Position numbers and translations under genes: made by a program. From Agapetus fuscipes (Eukaryota; Arthropoda; Insecta; Trichoptera; Glossosomatidae), in the NCBI GenBank assembly GCA_951799405.1, contig OX637343.1:10208524-10272523 (forward strand): 64,000 bases of DNA, read 5' to 3'. This document shows, piece after piece, positions 30,671-40,734 of the stretch (its first letter is position 1; every line of letters begins with the position of its first letter). Below the pieces are notes generated by a model, which was not told the DNA's origin, did no database searches, and saw only the letters and a list, made by a program, of their open reading frames with translations.

Positions 30671-31033
30671 GTTTTACTTTTTTTCTGTTGAAAATAATTC
30701 ACTCGATGTGTGCGCTGTTTAAGTCTTCATACGATTTCTTGTTACGCGTTATGAGAGGTTGAGTTTTTACGTAATGCTTTATACTCGCGATACAGGGCTT
30801 TTCTCCCAGCCTGGGCTTTTTACATTTTTCACTGTACACAGCTGTAAACAAAATCCCGTCTAAGTACTGGGGTTTATCTCATAATGTATTCGATGAAAAA
30901 ACACTCTTTTATTCAGGGCTTTTTATTAAAAAAAAAAAACATTGAAAATTCGTAAGTACTTAAAATGTAGCCCCATATTCGAATGCCTTAGTTTACAATC
31001 ATTTTGTAATCCTTTATCGTGGAATAACTAAAT
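30671..31033. other. no recognised feature
   Basis: Ends at the 5' truncation point of the LINE. Confidence 0.4.
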
Positions 31034-32407
31034 CCATACGTCACTCCAATATTCAAATCTGGTAACCCCGAAGACATAACTAATTACCGACCAATATCTG
31101 TCATTTCAAACATAGCAAAAATTTATGAGAAAATAGCTAAAAAGAGAATTAACAAGTTCATAAAAGATAATAATGTTATCCATGAAAACCAGTTCGGTTT
31201 CATGGAGAATAGAAGCACTCAGGATGCAATAGCAAGACTATCAAATTACATCATCCAATCTTTAGACAAATCTTATAAGTGTGTTGGTATATTCATAGAT
31301 CTCAAAAAAGCTTTTGATAGCATTTCGCATAAACAATTAATAAATAAATTAAATAATGTTGGTTTTAAAGATAATGCTCTCAGCTGGATAAAAAGCTATC
31401 TTCAAAAACGATCGCAAGTCGTCAAAATAAACGAAATATACAGCGAACCAGAATCAAGCGATTTTGGCATTCCACAAGGAACAGTATTAGGTCCACTATT
31501 ATTCATAATATACGTCAATGATATATTCACTCAAAAACTTAATGGTAAAATTATATCATATGCCGATGACACTGTTATCATAATAGAAGATATAAATTGG
31601 AAGATGATTAGTGAAAAGGCAAATATGGACATGAACAAATTAAAACACTGGTTTGATCTAAATCTTCTAACACTAAATAATGAAAAAACATGCATTGTCC
31701 CTTTCTCTACAAACAAAATTCAAACAAATCTGGAATTAAAAATAATTATCCACCAAAATAAATGCGATAAATCAAATTGTAACCAAATATGTTCAACACT
31801 TAATACAACAGACAAAATAAAATACTTAGGCGTATACATAGATCAACATTTAAAGTGGAAAACACATACGTGTGAACTAATTAAAAGAATTAGGAAATGT
31901 ATCTACATATTCATAAGACTACGAAATATTCTGGAAATTAATATCCTAAAAAGAGTTTACTACGCTACAGTTCAATCTTTATTGCAATATGGTATAATTG
32001 GATGGGGAGGATCATACTCTAATATAATAGACCCCATAAGGGTGGTCCAAAAACTAATAATTAAAATAATATTAAAAAAGCCCTCGACATATCCGTCAAA
32101 ACTTTTATTCAAAATGTTCAATGTTCCCACTATAGACATCATATATAAAAAATATAGTATATTGCAAATTTTAAAAGATAAAAAAAGCCTTAATCTTCTA
32201 AATAGTCACTCAATAAGATATAAATATGATTTAAAAATTCCAAAATTTGAAAAAAAACATTCGCAAAATAGCTTTATCTATCATGGGGTAATTAATTTTA
32301 ACAATTTGCCGCCAGATATTAAAGGAATACAAAATTTGATTACATTTAAGACTAAAATAAAAGCATACTTTAGTGAACAAAGCAGAGAAATGCTTAACTT
32401 CGATTAG
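31034..32407 (+). CDS. LINE reverse transcriptase, partial, open
   Basis: The frame has no stop from 31028 to the TAG at 32405-32407, giving about 457 residues. An internal ATG at 31202 is not the true start because conserved sequence lies upstream: VTPIFKSGNPEDITNYRPIS at residues 3-22. Further on: GFMENRSTQDA (about 53-63), FIDLKKAFDS (87-96, first catalytic Asp), GIPQGTVLGPLLF (145-157), YADD (176-179, catalytic pair), KTCIVPFS, YLGVYIDQHLKWKTHT and the C-terminal GIIGWGGSYSN and FIYHGVINFNNLPPDIK segments. The protein would copy element RNA at the target site. The missing N-terminus with endonuclease means it is dead unless it is helped by another copy. It is the only long uninterrupted frame in the window, so the insertion is probably young. 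Confidence 0.92.
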   Translation, partial: PYVTPIFKSGNPEDITNYRPISVISNIAKIYEKIAKKRINKFIKDNNVIHENQFGFMENRSTQDAIARLSNYIIQSLDKSYKCVGIFIDLKKAFDSISHKQLINKLNNVGFKDNALSWIKSYLQKRSQVVKINEIYSEPESSDFGIPQGTVLGPLLFIIYVNDIFTQKLNGKIISYADDTVIIIEDINWKMISEKANMDMNKLKHWFDLNLLTLNNEKTCIVPFSTNKIQTNLELKIIIHQNKCDKSNCNQICSTLNTTDKIKYLGVYIDQHLKWKTHTCELIKRIRKCIYIFIRLRNILEINILKRVYYATVQSLLQYGIIGWGGSYSNIIDPIRVVQKLIIKIILKKPSTYPSKLLFKMFNVPTIDIIYKKYSILQILKDKKSLNLLNSHSIRYKYDLKIPKFEKKHSQNSFIYHGVINFNNLPPDIKGIQNLITFKTKIKAYFSEQSREMLNFD

Positions 32408-32710
32408 AGCAAAATTCATTATTGTTTATGTTTTTGATTTTTGTTTATTTTCTCTTTTCTATTGCTTTTTCTTTTTTCCATTTTTAAGTACGCTTAACAT
32501 TAAATTGTATCCTTTGTATTTATATTTGTATTTAATCATGACTAATTTTATATTTCGCTGCTATTCTTTTTTTTCTTTTCTGATTCATACTACTGTTTGT
32601 TCTTATTTTGTTTTTTCTTACATTTGCTTTCCTTTTCATTATCCTGACACATTATTTTTTGTATTATTATTTGTATTTAAGTAAAATGTTTTAAGCTCGA
32701 TTAAGGCATC

Positions 32711-32749
32711 CCTCATCTAACACAAGAGCGAAGTCTCTTTTTGATGAGG
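32711..32749 (+). other. conserved LINE 3' UTR hairpin
   Basis: CCTCATC ... ACAAGAG CGAAGT CTCTTTTT GATGAGG: outer 7-bp stem and inner AAGAG/CTCTT stem. It lies 80-120 bp before the A-rich tail. See also 19756-19794 and 32866-32904. Confidence 0.75.
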
Positions 32750-32848
32750 TACTGTTTTCTTGTTAAAAAAATATGTATATTTTGTAATTTGTATAATATG
32801 TTAATAATATTTAACTAAATATGTGTAGCTAAAAAAAAATAAAAAAAA

Positions 32849-32998
32849 TGTTAAGTAGTATCCCGCCCTGCATGCGCACAAGCATTCTGCTTTCAGCATG
32901 AGGGTAAGCAAAAAAAAAAAAAAAAAACATTGTTAAAAATATATGTATAATGTAATAAGAAATTTGATCAAATAAAAAAAAAAAAAAAAAAAAAATAC
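32849..32998 (+). mobile_element. 3' end of a second, related LINE
   Basis: GTATCCCGCCC, a hairpin (32866-32904), an A18 run, TGTTAAAAATATATGTATAATG, GATCAAAT and a final A-run. The order (hairpin, TTGTTAAAAA.ATATGTAT, A-tail) parallels the end of the preceding LINE, so this is the strongly 5'-truncated end of a cousin element. Confidence 0.65.
32866..32904 (+). other. third version of the LINE hairpin
   Basis: CCCT-CATGC and GCATG-AGGG form the outer stem (one bulged G). The inner stem is AAGCA/TGCTT around TTC. The ACAAG...CTTT context is kept while the paired bases differ from both other copies. Confidence 0.6.
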
Positions 32999-33069
32999 CA
33001 TCTCTCTTAATTTAAATTTTTAACTAGTCTCAAAATTGAATAATATTTTTTGGATACCATTTATTGTTG

Positions 33070-33360
33070 TCCTCTTCTTCCAAAGGCAGTGCCTTGTTGT
33101 GCCAGCCATCTGTCTCTGTTGGTTGCCATCCTCCTGTAAAGGCAGTGCCTTGGGCCAACCATCTGTCTCTGTTGGTTGCCATCCTCTTGTAAAGGCAGTG
33201 CCTTGTTGTGCCAGCCATCTGTCCTGTTGGTTGCCATCCTATTGTAAAGGCAGTGCCTTGTTGTGCCAGCCATCTGTCTCTGTTGGTTGCCATCCTCTTG
33301 TAAAGGCAGTGCCTTGTTGTGCCAGCCATCTATCTCTGTTGGTTGCCATCCTCTTGAGCA
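33070..33360 (-). repeat. 56-bp satellite, about 5 units
   Basis: AAAGGCAGTGCCTTGTTGTG, CCAGCCATCTGTCTCTGTTG, GTTGCCATCCTCTTGT repeats with a 56-bp period, with short deletions in two units. It is the reverse orientation of the unit at 23441-24050. The four overlapping frames that cross it in different phases are products of the repeat. Confidence 0.92.
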
Positions 33361-33480
33361 GCAAAAAGGAGAAGACATCCATGAGCCACTTCAAATCCTC
33401 GGAGTATGAAGTTCTTTGACGAGCACTTGTTCGTCTTTCCAAGATTTTTCCTTTCAGGTTGTAGTGTTTTTGGGTTCGGA
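33361..33480 (-). pseudogene. LINE C-terminal end feeding the satellite
   Basis: Minus frame: RRTSARQRTSYSEDLKWLMD, then VFSFLLLKRMATNRDRWLAQ, QGTAF, running into the first satellite unit. This shows that the 56-bp unit starts as the codons for RMATNRDRWLAQQGTAF. Confidence 0.75.
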
Positions 33481-34202
33481 TAGACTTTAAACAACAACAA
33501 AAAACTGGTCTTCTTTTTGGATATTTATTTACACTTAATTTTTTTGACAATTTTATATTTATTTGTAACACTTTTAGCAACTTAAATTTATTTCACAGTT
33601 GAGCACCTCTCACTTGTTCTTCGATCAAAGGCGAATATCTATCTGCTCTCCTGCACCCAATTCTGCTAAGAAAGTTGCTATGTCTAATTGATGTCTTTTA
33701 GTTTTTTTAATCTCTATGAAATAAAAATGAATACAAAGGTTTCCTTCACTAGTTGGTTTTAATATACAAGCGCCTTCGGAGTGTTATCACACCATTTTCA
33801 AGATACCATAAAAATGGACGACTTCTGAATGCTTAAATAAAGGTAATTCAACTGAGAAAAATTATCCTGAAAATTGATCGTATTTAAATCTTGTTTTAAA
33901 TGACATTTTCAAGTTAAGGATTAAAAACGAATACTGAGGATTAACTGTGTATAATATAATTTAGGCAGCTGAAAAAAAAATCAGGGCCGAAATAAAAGCT
34001 CGAGTTGTACGCTGTGCGTACATCCCTAGTATAAATGTACTCTTATAATGAAAAACCTACATTTTTTCGGTCTCGTTTATTTTTTTGCTGAATCATTGAT
34101 TACGCTAGTGATGGACCAAGGAAATTTAAGGTAACGTATCAGATTGAAAAAGTATCAGATACATTTTTTTTATCTAGTCATTTTTTACAATGAGATTTGC
34201 AA
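33481..34202. other. no recognised gene
   Basis: A block at 33762-33830 reads on the minus strand as TCTTGAAAATGGTGTGATAACACTCCGAAG, a pattern resembling the terminal motifs of Penelope-like elements (inference). Otherwise nothing. Confidence 0.35.
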
Positions 34203-34445
34203 TGTTCCTTTACTTATTTTAGGTTGAGATGAGGCTGTTCCCATGCTGTAAAAAATTGGTTCGCTTTTGCCAATGCCACCCCGATGTCAGGGAAATGCGG
34301 CAGGAGTTGCAAGGTTTATGTTCATGTGAGGTTTGGTTCATTTTGTATGTAGGTACACATGCAACATATGCCTGCTTGATGGCATGCATTAAATGTGAGC
34401 CTTAAATGCCAATATATCTATGCAACTTTGATTACAGATTATAAA
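34203..34445 (+). repeat. F1 copy, old subgroup
   Basis: TTCCTTTACTTATTTTAGGTTG, CACCCCGATGTCAGGGAAATGCGGCAGG, to ATGCAACTTTGATTACAGATTA. Confidence 0.83.
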
Positions 34446-34789
34446 CAACTACTTTAGTTTATTCGGCACAGAAGTTGCTCAGTTTACTAACAGGAAAGCA
34501 TTCCCATCTCTATTCTACTACAGCGCTGCGTAAAAGAGTCGGTAATTTTCTTGAAGTTCAGCAAAGCTTTTGGTTTATTTTATTTTTTGCCAGATTAGGG
34601 CATCAGGGTAATTTATTATGTGTTTCATTTCTGCCGATATTGCGCTACGGCACGGCGCGCTTTGATGAGCGACCGGCTGGAAACATCGCGAAGATCAATG
34701 AAATCAACTTGAGAGAGTCGAGGATCCACTCGAGGAGTGCCCCAACTCAAAAAACGTACCTATTCATTTTAATAATATAAACTCATCAT
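34446..34789. other. no recognised feature
   Basis: A 101-codon open + frame (34475-34780) has no recognisable motif. Confidence 0.4.
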
Positions 34790-35160
34790 CTTCTAAAGGC
34801 AGCGCCTTCTTGTGCTAGCCATATCGTCTCCGTAGTGCTTGTTTGTCTTACGTCCATCAGAGATAATTTTACATGAACAATGTTTGTATGTGTACTGGAC
34901 CGATGGGTCTGATGAAAACTGGGAATTGATTTAAAAATATTTAAAACCACTCTCACAGTATCGCGTTTTAATTTTTTTCTTAGCTCAAATTGTGTAGAAT
35001 TTGATGGTTAAGACAATTTCATTGAAAGGTCATCTTTGAATCAAATTGTAGATAAGCCAAACAAGCATCGGAGGGACGATATGTCTCTGTTGTTGGTCAT
35101 CCTATTAAACTGCGAAAAGTGGGAGACATCCATGAGCCGCTTTAAATTTGTTTTTTAAGG
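34790..35160 (-). pseudogene. LINE C-terminal end split by M-F
   Basis: Left: TCTAAAGGCAGCGCCTTCTTGTGCTAGCC. Right: TCTCTGTTGTTGGTCATCC, GGGAGACATCCATGAGCCGC. Joined, these are the 56-bp unit plus its upstream coding part, once each, in minus orientation. M-F sits exactly between them. Confidence 0.75.
34821..35082. mobile_element. M-F MITE copy, full length
   Basis: Terminal repeats of about 35 bp: ATATCGTCTCCGTAGTGCTT at the left and its counterpart AAGCATCGGAGGGACGATAT at the right, then TGTTTG(T/G)CTTA(C/T) inward. The body has TTAGCTCAAATTGTGTAGAA. The empty site can be read from the other LINE copies. Confidence 0.87.
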
Positions 35161-36012
35161 AATCTCATGCGACAGACTCTCAGATTTTAGGAAAACTAGA
35201 GACCCATGACATCAATATTTGGGGTGCCGCAAAGGTGTGGGCGTTGGTGAGCTAGCGGTTGATGTCCTAATCCTTTATAGCAGGGCTGCTAACTGTGCAG
35301 TGTTGTATTGTGCGTTGCATTGACTTTTTCGAGAAACTGAAAAGAAGTAGCGATTGATATTGTTTTTTGAATAGAACAGGAATAAACTGGGGTGGGAACA
35401 CAGACACAGACACAACGGGCAGTTTGACAAAGAAAACAAAACACCAAGTTCTCATAATTTTGATATCGACTGCAAAGGTATGAATGAGAGTCGTTCTACA
35501 AGTTGCTCAACGTCTCAACGAGAAAAGAAGGTATAAGTGAGGATATTTCATCAGAATAGACACCGTTTTAGTACCTCAAGATTTGGCTAAGCATACCAAG
35601 TTTTCTTCAGTGTTCGAGGGAATGTAGTTTGGCTGTGAGAGAAGGGTCATCCTGGCTTCACTGTTCTTCTTTACACAGAATCAAGTTGATCTCAGTCTCT
35701 TTGGTATACTGGACCAGAGATGACTGTTTTACTCGATAATCAGGCTATTTGAAGTTGAATGAAGACAGCTTTGTTAGCGCCCTATCTCTGCCGGTCTCAA
35801 TCAGGCACTTCTCGGAACTTACAGCTCACAGTCCGTTAACAATTCGTCTTAATTGAAGCAATGAATGTATTTTTCATTCGGTGAACTTTGTAAAAAAACA
35901 CAAAATCAGAGAAACGGCTCCGTACACAACTCGTGGAATAATTCTGAACTGTGTGAATCATTGAGTTTAAATAAAGTGCAGTCGAAACTATTTTGACGCA
36001 ACTAGTCACTAT
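35161..36012. other. no recognised feature
   Basis: About 850 bp; small frames only. Confidence 0.4.
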
Positions 36013-36258
36013 CGGTGCTATTCTTAGACATTTTAGTCCTCCGTTGAGTCCACGCTTTGACAAACTAATGATGCATTTGTATGAAGACCTGTCAATCCAA
36101 GATGGCCGCAACTGAACACCTGATTAGTCTTCATACAAGTATTACCAAAATTCGGTAGGTAAAAATGACCGCACGATGATAAGACTTTCAGCCCAGGCAT
36201 CATTAGTTTGTCAAAGCGTTGGCTCAACCGACGACTAAAATGTCTAAGAATAGCCCCG
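36013..36258. mobile_element. M-A MITE, full length
   Basis: CGGTGCTATTCTTAGACATT to TGTCTAAGAATAGCCCCG, flanked by TAT on both sides. The asymmetric core is inverted relative to 22431-22672, as expected when both orientations of a palindromic element are fixed. Confidence 0.87.
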
Positions 36259-36493
36259 TATGTCTGTTTCAACCTACCTCCACGTACATATTTGTTAGTT
36301 GGTAAGAGAACACTGATACTCCGAGTGTCACCACACTGTTAACAGCCAAAAGTACAGATATTGGATGTTTTTCTCAACTGTTCGTGTTAATAAAAATGTC
36401 ATATCTGCGCGGAAATCGTGCGCACGCGTTCCGATTGTTCTAGTCGTTTAATTTGTCAACATCGAAAGAAAAAAGGCATTATTAGAAAACATA

Positions 36494-36528
36494 ATGGCAC
36501 ACAACGGAACACAAGATGGAGAAAGCAA
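36494..36528 (+). CDS. possible first coding exon of a host gene
   Basis: ATG at 36494 in a strong context (ACATAATGG), 11 codons encoding MAHNGTQDGES plus two bases, then a good splice donor, CAA|GTGAGTAG. The 100 bases upstream are CpG-rich for this window (TGCGCGGAAATCGTGCGCAC) and free of recognised repeats, as a promoter/5' UTR might be. The peptide is not recognised. No following exon was identified. This could be chance, because short ATG-donor pairs are common. Confidence 0.3.
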
Positions 36529-37138
36529 GTGAGTAGGATTTTACGTGATTATTAAGTATTATGTTGTGTTACAGCTCTGTGGTTGACAAATTATTCCCAT
36601 ACCGTGTTATTCAGCGAGTCCATGGCTCAACCGCCACCTAACGTGAATTTCCGTACAAAAAAAAACGATAATCAGCCATGGATTCATTGGGTTGTTAATA
36701 AACCTGACAGTATCCTACAATACCGTAAGCCAGTTTCGTTTCCAATATTGTAATGATTATGACGTATTCTGTCGTGTATTGACAGCTCTGGGAGTGACAG
36801 ATTAGTCTTATAGTATGTTACAATGTCGCAAGCTATTTTCGTCTCCACCAATATGGTATCAATACTAATTATGATGAATTTTTAAAGATCCAAATATCTG
36901 TTGTGAAGATCATTTCATTTGACCCATATTAACTGAGGCGGCGCAATCATTTTGTCCTCAAAGGTGTGCGAACGATTTAATCAATGTGCAAGTCTGGGTA
37001 TTACCAAGAGCTTCTAATTGAGTTATACAGGCATGTTAGCATTGCTATTTTATGGTACTATTCTTTAAAAAATAATATTTTTCTAAGATAAGGTCCTGGA
37101 TCCTGAGATACACTATCTTCACACCTTTGAGGTCTATG
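36529..37138. other. no recognised repeat
   Basis: Would be the start of intron 1 if the exon is real. ACAGCTCTG.GGTGACA occurs twice (36573 and 36782). Confidence 0.35.
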
Positions 37139-37308
37139 GTGGAAGTCACCACGGTAATTCTTACCTACCGAATATCGGTAATATTTCTATGAAGACTAAT
37201 CAGCTGTTCACTTGCGGCCATCTTGGATTGACAGGTCTTCATACTTAAATATGACCGATATTCGGTAGGTAAGAATTACCGTCCTGATGAGACTTCCAGC
37301 CCTGGGCG
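37139..37308. mobile_element. M-A core-type MITE
   Basis: ACCACGGTAATTCTTACCTAC ... ATATCGGTAATATTT and its complement, ending GATGAGACTTCCAGCCCTGG. The outer 12 bases at the left are lost. Confidence 0.83.
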
Positions 37309-37426
37309 TTGGACTGTAGGCATCTCATTGGCTACGATGTGTGCGAGTATTTCACGACTAATTGGGAGACATAATATCTCCAAAATCCTGGATCTGCTCC
37401 ATCTGCGATTCATTGCAGTTGCGGTT

Positions 37427-37690
37427 GATCTGTAATGTTGGCGGCTAGGGCTAGGTTTTTTCAAATATTTGCTTAAATTTGAATTAGAATCTTATATTTT
37501 GTCTTATTAATTAAAATATTTTGTATTAGTTTTTATTGTTCTTACATATTTTTATTTGTTTATTTCAAAAGTGTAATTTGTTGTGTATTTTCCTTGACCC
37601 ATGCTGTAAAAAATGGTTTACTTTGCCAATGTCACCTCTGTTTCAGAGAAGGACGGCAAGAGTTGCAGGGTGTATGTCCATTTGATATCG
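37427..37690 (+). mobile_element. LINE end with 3' UTR and truncated F1
   Basis: GCGGTTGATCTGTAATGTTGGCGGCTAGGG is the last coding stretch plus stop of the LINE seen at 2.05 and 24.95 kb. The 3' UTR follows (GTGTAATTTGTTGTGTATTT), then F1 with an internal 25-bp deletion (TTCCTTGACCCATGCTGTAA) that breaks off at GTCCATTTGA. Confidence 0.78.
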
Positions 37691-37867
37691 ATATCGATTT
37701 GATGCGATTTAGCAAGGTTCTGCCTGTGACCATTTTTAGAGCTTTCGTTTCGGATGTTTGGTTCTTCTCGTGTCCGCTTTAGCTTCTACACCATCGTCAT
37801 AATAGCACTTACACATGTTTTATATGTTCTTATCTTCCTGTAGAATTTATCAATTTAACACAAATAA

Positions 37868-38005
37868 TTATTAATACTCCGGTGACATTTGTTCTCAACT
37901 CAGTGTCAAAGATACCGTCAAGTGGCCCGACGGGACTCGAACCGACGTTGTTTTATTTAAAGCACCCATGTCAAAGCACCTTCACTCGCCATGGTACCGA
38001 CAATA
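37868..38005 (-). repeat. F4 SINE copy
   Basis: Minus strand: CCATGGCGAGTGAAGGTGC head region, ACGTCGGTTCGAGTCCCGTCGG (box B), CACTTGACGGTATCTTTGAC, matching the 43.74-kb and 45.77-kb copies. Confidence 0.65.
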
Positions 38006-38282
38006 AAAATATAAAATAGTGAAAATAAAGTTTAGAAAGCACTGGAGCAGTCATGGAAATGACATTTGGCGTAGTCCCTTTTTTTGATCTTAAGGTTCCC
38101 AATTGTAGAGACTGACTCATTACTTATGGAATTTGTTGACCCGTGTTCACGAGTTGTTTGCTAATTTTTTTGTTTGTGTCCAATTTCGAATGTACACAGT
38201 TTTTTTATTATCGATACTAAAAAGTATGAATTCTTTGTTTCTTTGTTATTTAAAATTATTTTTATACATAAATGAATAAAGA
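38006..38282. other. unassigned spacer
   Basis: Nothing recognised. Confidence 0.35.
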
Positions 38283-38580
38283 AATTGTAGGCTTATTTAT
38301 TTGGTGAAAGCTATCAGCTCTCTCTCAGACTCTCCTGAATCACACCTAAAGAGCCCTGTGCAAGCTTGGTCGTCGCTATAGAAAGCGCCGATTCTCAAGC
38401 TAGACCTAGTCACTGTAAGGCTGGATGGACCTTACCTTAAATGGACATGAATTTTTCAACCTAGCGTAGAGAAAATTTTACAAATATACTCGTATATTTA
38501 TTTTTTTGTTGTCCGTCGGGAATCGAACTCTTCCGTTTACGAGCACGTAGCGTTATCGACTAGACTACAGACCAGTTTAA
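38283..38580 (-). repeat. F3 SINE, full length
   Basis: Minus strand: CTGGTCTGTAGTCTAGTCGA (box A region), AGAGTTCGATTCCCGACGG (box B), the GGTTGAAAAATTCATG block and TCAGGAGAGTCTGAGAGAGA in place of the usual tail. Confidence 0.85.
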
Positions 38581-38604
38581 AATACCTAAATGTTTTGTCA
38601 AAAA

Positions 38605-39364
38605 GGAAGCGTTTTTTTTTCAACAAGACGCTGAAGCGTCCCTGTTTATAGCGCTGCGTTGTGTTGTACTCCACATGGCCTTGTCCACATGCCTACAACA
38701 GCTGTCAAATAGAGCAAACGCGCTAGCAGTAGTCGGTCGCTGCGTCCGGACGTCGCGTTGTATTTTGTAACAAAATTTTCTTTGACGATGGGCGTTATTT
38801 CATGTCAAAAGTAAAAATGTTTACTTACTGAAAAATGTATTGAATGTATTCGAAGACATCGGTGATTGTATACTAGAAACAGTGCTTGTAAAAATGTTTC
38901 CACAAATACAAGATTTTGCTAAATAATACGTAAAGCAGCAACAACTCATCTTCATCTAAGTCACTGAACATTGATTATGATGATGATGATGATGGATGAT
39001 TTCTTTCCTATGGCGCCATTTAATGGTCCAGGACCATCTCAAAGGCGGTATGTCTTCTGGAGAAAAGCAGTGTCTTCAGTCCCTTTCTGAAGGTGGTGGT
39101 AGGCTGTTTCGCGCGAACACCGACGGGCAAATGGTTCCAGGCAACCGGCCCGGCCACCGCAAAGCTCCTGTCTGCAAAATTTGATGTGTTCGCTCTTTTG
39201 GGCACTATGACCTTGTTGACAGAAGTGAAGGCAGAGCGTAGTGGTCGTTTTGAAGGCTTATAACCAGTGACGACGGCTAAATAGCGTTGAAGTTGTTAAA
39301 ATACAAAGTACGCGACGTAACGGCGTTTTAGCACGGCAGCCTTGACGCGCGTTAAAAACGCTTC
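38605..39364 (-). mobile_element. transposase-derived DNA element, copy 1
   Basis: Inverted ends GGAAGCGTTTTT and AAAAACGCTTC with CGCGTCAAGGC inward on the right side. The minus strand carries a short frame beginning MFSDLDEDELLLLYVLFSKI, with a stop 33 codons in, downstream of a GCTAAATAGCG leader, then AACGCGACGTCCGGACGCAG. The sequence matches copy 2 at 48081-48904. The DEDELLLL start resembles PIF/Harbinger transposases (inference). A LINE fragment splits it. Confidence 0.7.
38970..39258 (-). pseudogene. CR1/L2-type LINE C-terminus, nested
   Basis: Minus frame: LRSAFTSVNKVIVPKRANTS, NFADRSFAVAGPVAWNHLPV, TTTFRKGLKTLLFSRRHTAF, ending VLDH and a stop. ADRSFAVAGPxxWNxLP ... F+KxLKTxLF is the diagnostic C-terminus of CR1/L2/Rex-type LINEs. 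The 3' end carries an (ATG)n/(CAT)n microsatellite (38972-38996). It sits inside the DNA element of 38605-39364. Confidence 0.87.
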
Positions 39365-40059
39365 ATTCGCAGGTGACAAACAACAACGTAAGAAAAGCAT
39401 TCACGATCTCGTAAAGAAATTCGCTTTTCACCGAGTAACTGAGATGAACTGTTTCATACTCGCATATTTACTAACCGTTTTATTTTTCATACAAATTTTG
39501 ATTTACTCTATCGAGGTGAATTTTATGCCATGTTTTATACTCGAAGCCTTAAGTCTGAAAAAATCGTACGGTGTCCATAATTTCCGTTTAATGTTGGGAT
39601 AAATAATCGCCGCGTTATTGTACCGGATATTTGAATTTGATTGATGGACATCTAACGAGGTTTTACATGATATAATCAGAAAAAGGTCTAAGAAAAAAAT
39701 TAGGAAAAAGTTCTGGATTTTTCCTTTTTGATTTTGGTTGAAACAAAAATTTATTGACGTAAAATTTATGAATTTTTACGTTTTCTGCTGGATTCTATTT
39801 TTTATTAAAATGCCAGGATTTCTTTTTACAGAATTTACAATTTATTTCACAAGTTGACAATCACTGTTTGTAAGTTATACTTAGCGAATTGATCTCTTGC
39901 GACTCCCCGTTTGTACCATTTTGATCTCTTTTATAGTACCAGAGAGGTCTATCTTGCACTTACTAGATCATTCCACCACCAGAACATTATGTACATACAG
40001 AATCACTCGAACGTCATTCCTAGATGGTTCTATAGTACGTGCATAGGTGGATGCGTGTA
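39365..40059. other. no recognised feature
   Basis: About 700 bp, AT-rich. An 86-codon + frame ending 39602 starts in the preceding element and is not called. Confidence 0.4.
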
Positions 40060-40182
40060 TTTGGCTTAAATGTTCATTTGAGATTGTGTTTTTAGGTTGT
40101 AATTCCACATGCGGCATGTGTTAGCGCGAACTTATACGTGTCTGCTTGAGTATCTTCCGCAACTTAGATAATAGATTATAGG
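40060..40182 (+). repeat. F1 copy, 5'-truncated
   Basis: Starts AAATGTTCATTTGAGATTG, then CCACATGCGGCATGTGTTAGCG and CGCAACTTAGATAATAG, with the CATTTAA part deleted. Confidence 0.8.
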
Positions 40183-40734
40183 TGAAAATCATTACTGGAA
40201 AAATTGGGTTCTTAGCAAATAGCATTCAAACAATCATTCCATAGCGACCCGGCGGGCACAAATCACACTTTTTCCGTCCGCCTTTCTGTCACGACTCTAT
40301 TCAGGACAATAATCCTTGAAAACAATTTCACCAGGCTGCACAACTGTCAAAAACGAAATTGAATAAAATTCCATTTTCAAAACAAAGCCGGTGCCGCGCT
40401 GTTCTCGCACGCCCTGAACATTTTATTTGTCGGTAAGGCTACATTTTCTGTCATACCCATTTTACCCGCCATTTTACCGGCGTGCTCTTGTTTCTCTCAC
40501 GTTTCGGCTACAATTTCAACTTGTTACTCCATTCTGTGTAATTTTTATGCTTCCACATTTTTTAGCCATCTTGTTTTTCAATTCAGCCGTTTCTTGATTT
40601 TCAATGCAGTCTTTTTTTGTTTTTGCACGGAAATTTTTATTTTTCTTGGCGAGCTAACGTCGCATGTCTATGGCTCCTGCGACACCAATAGCGTATTATT
40701 ATAGACCGGTCCATGACCGGTCCTTTAACATTAA
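40183..40734. other. no recognised feature
   Basis: About 550 bp unique in this window. TATAGACCGGTCCATGACCGGTCC at 40700 resembles the GACCGGTC motifs of F3. Confidence 0.4.

Larger units (their letters stand above)
31034..32848 (+). mobile_element. LINE, 5'-truncated, with intact reverse transcriptase frame
   Basis: Coding part 31034-32407, a 3' UTR with the hairpin at 32711-32749, and a tail of A8-9T units (32831-32848). The endonuclease and 5' UTR are missing. Reverse transcriptase motifs place it in the Jockey/CR1 assemblage, but the clade (for example Daphne- or Crack-like) cannot be fixed by eye. The diverged relative is at 19643-21104. No target duplication was seen, perhaps because a second tail follows directly. 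Confidence 0.9.

Noticed and set aside
33030..33580. Four overlapping frames of 99-127 codons with repeats such as NRDRWLAQQGTAF
   Set aside because: They are readings of the 56-bp satellite in different phases. 56 is not a multiple of three, so no single frame is conserved. Only the 33361-33480 part reflects real LINE coding sequence.
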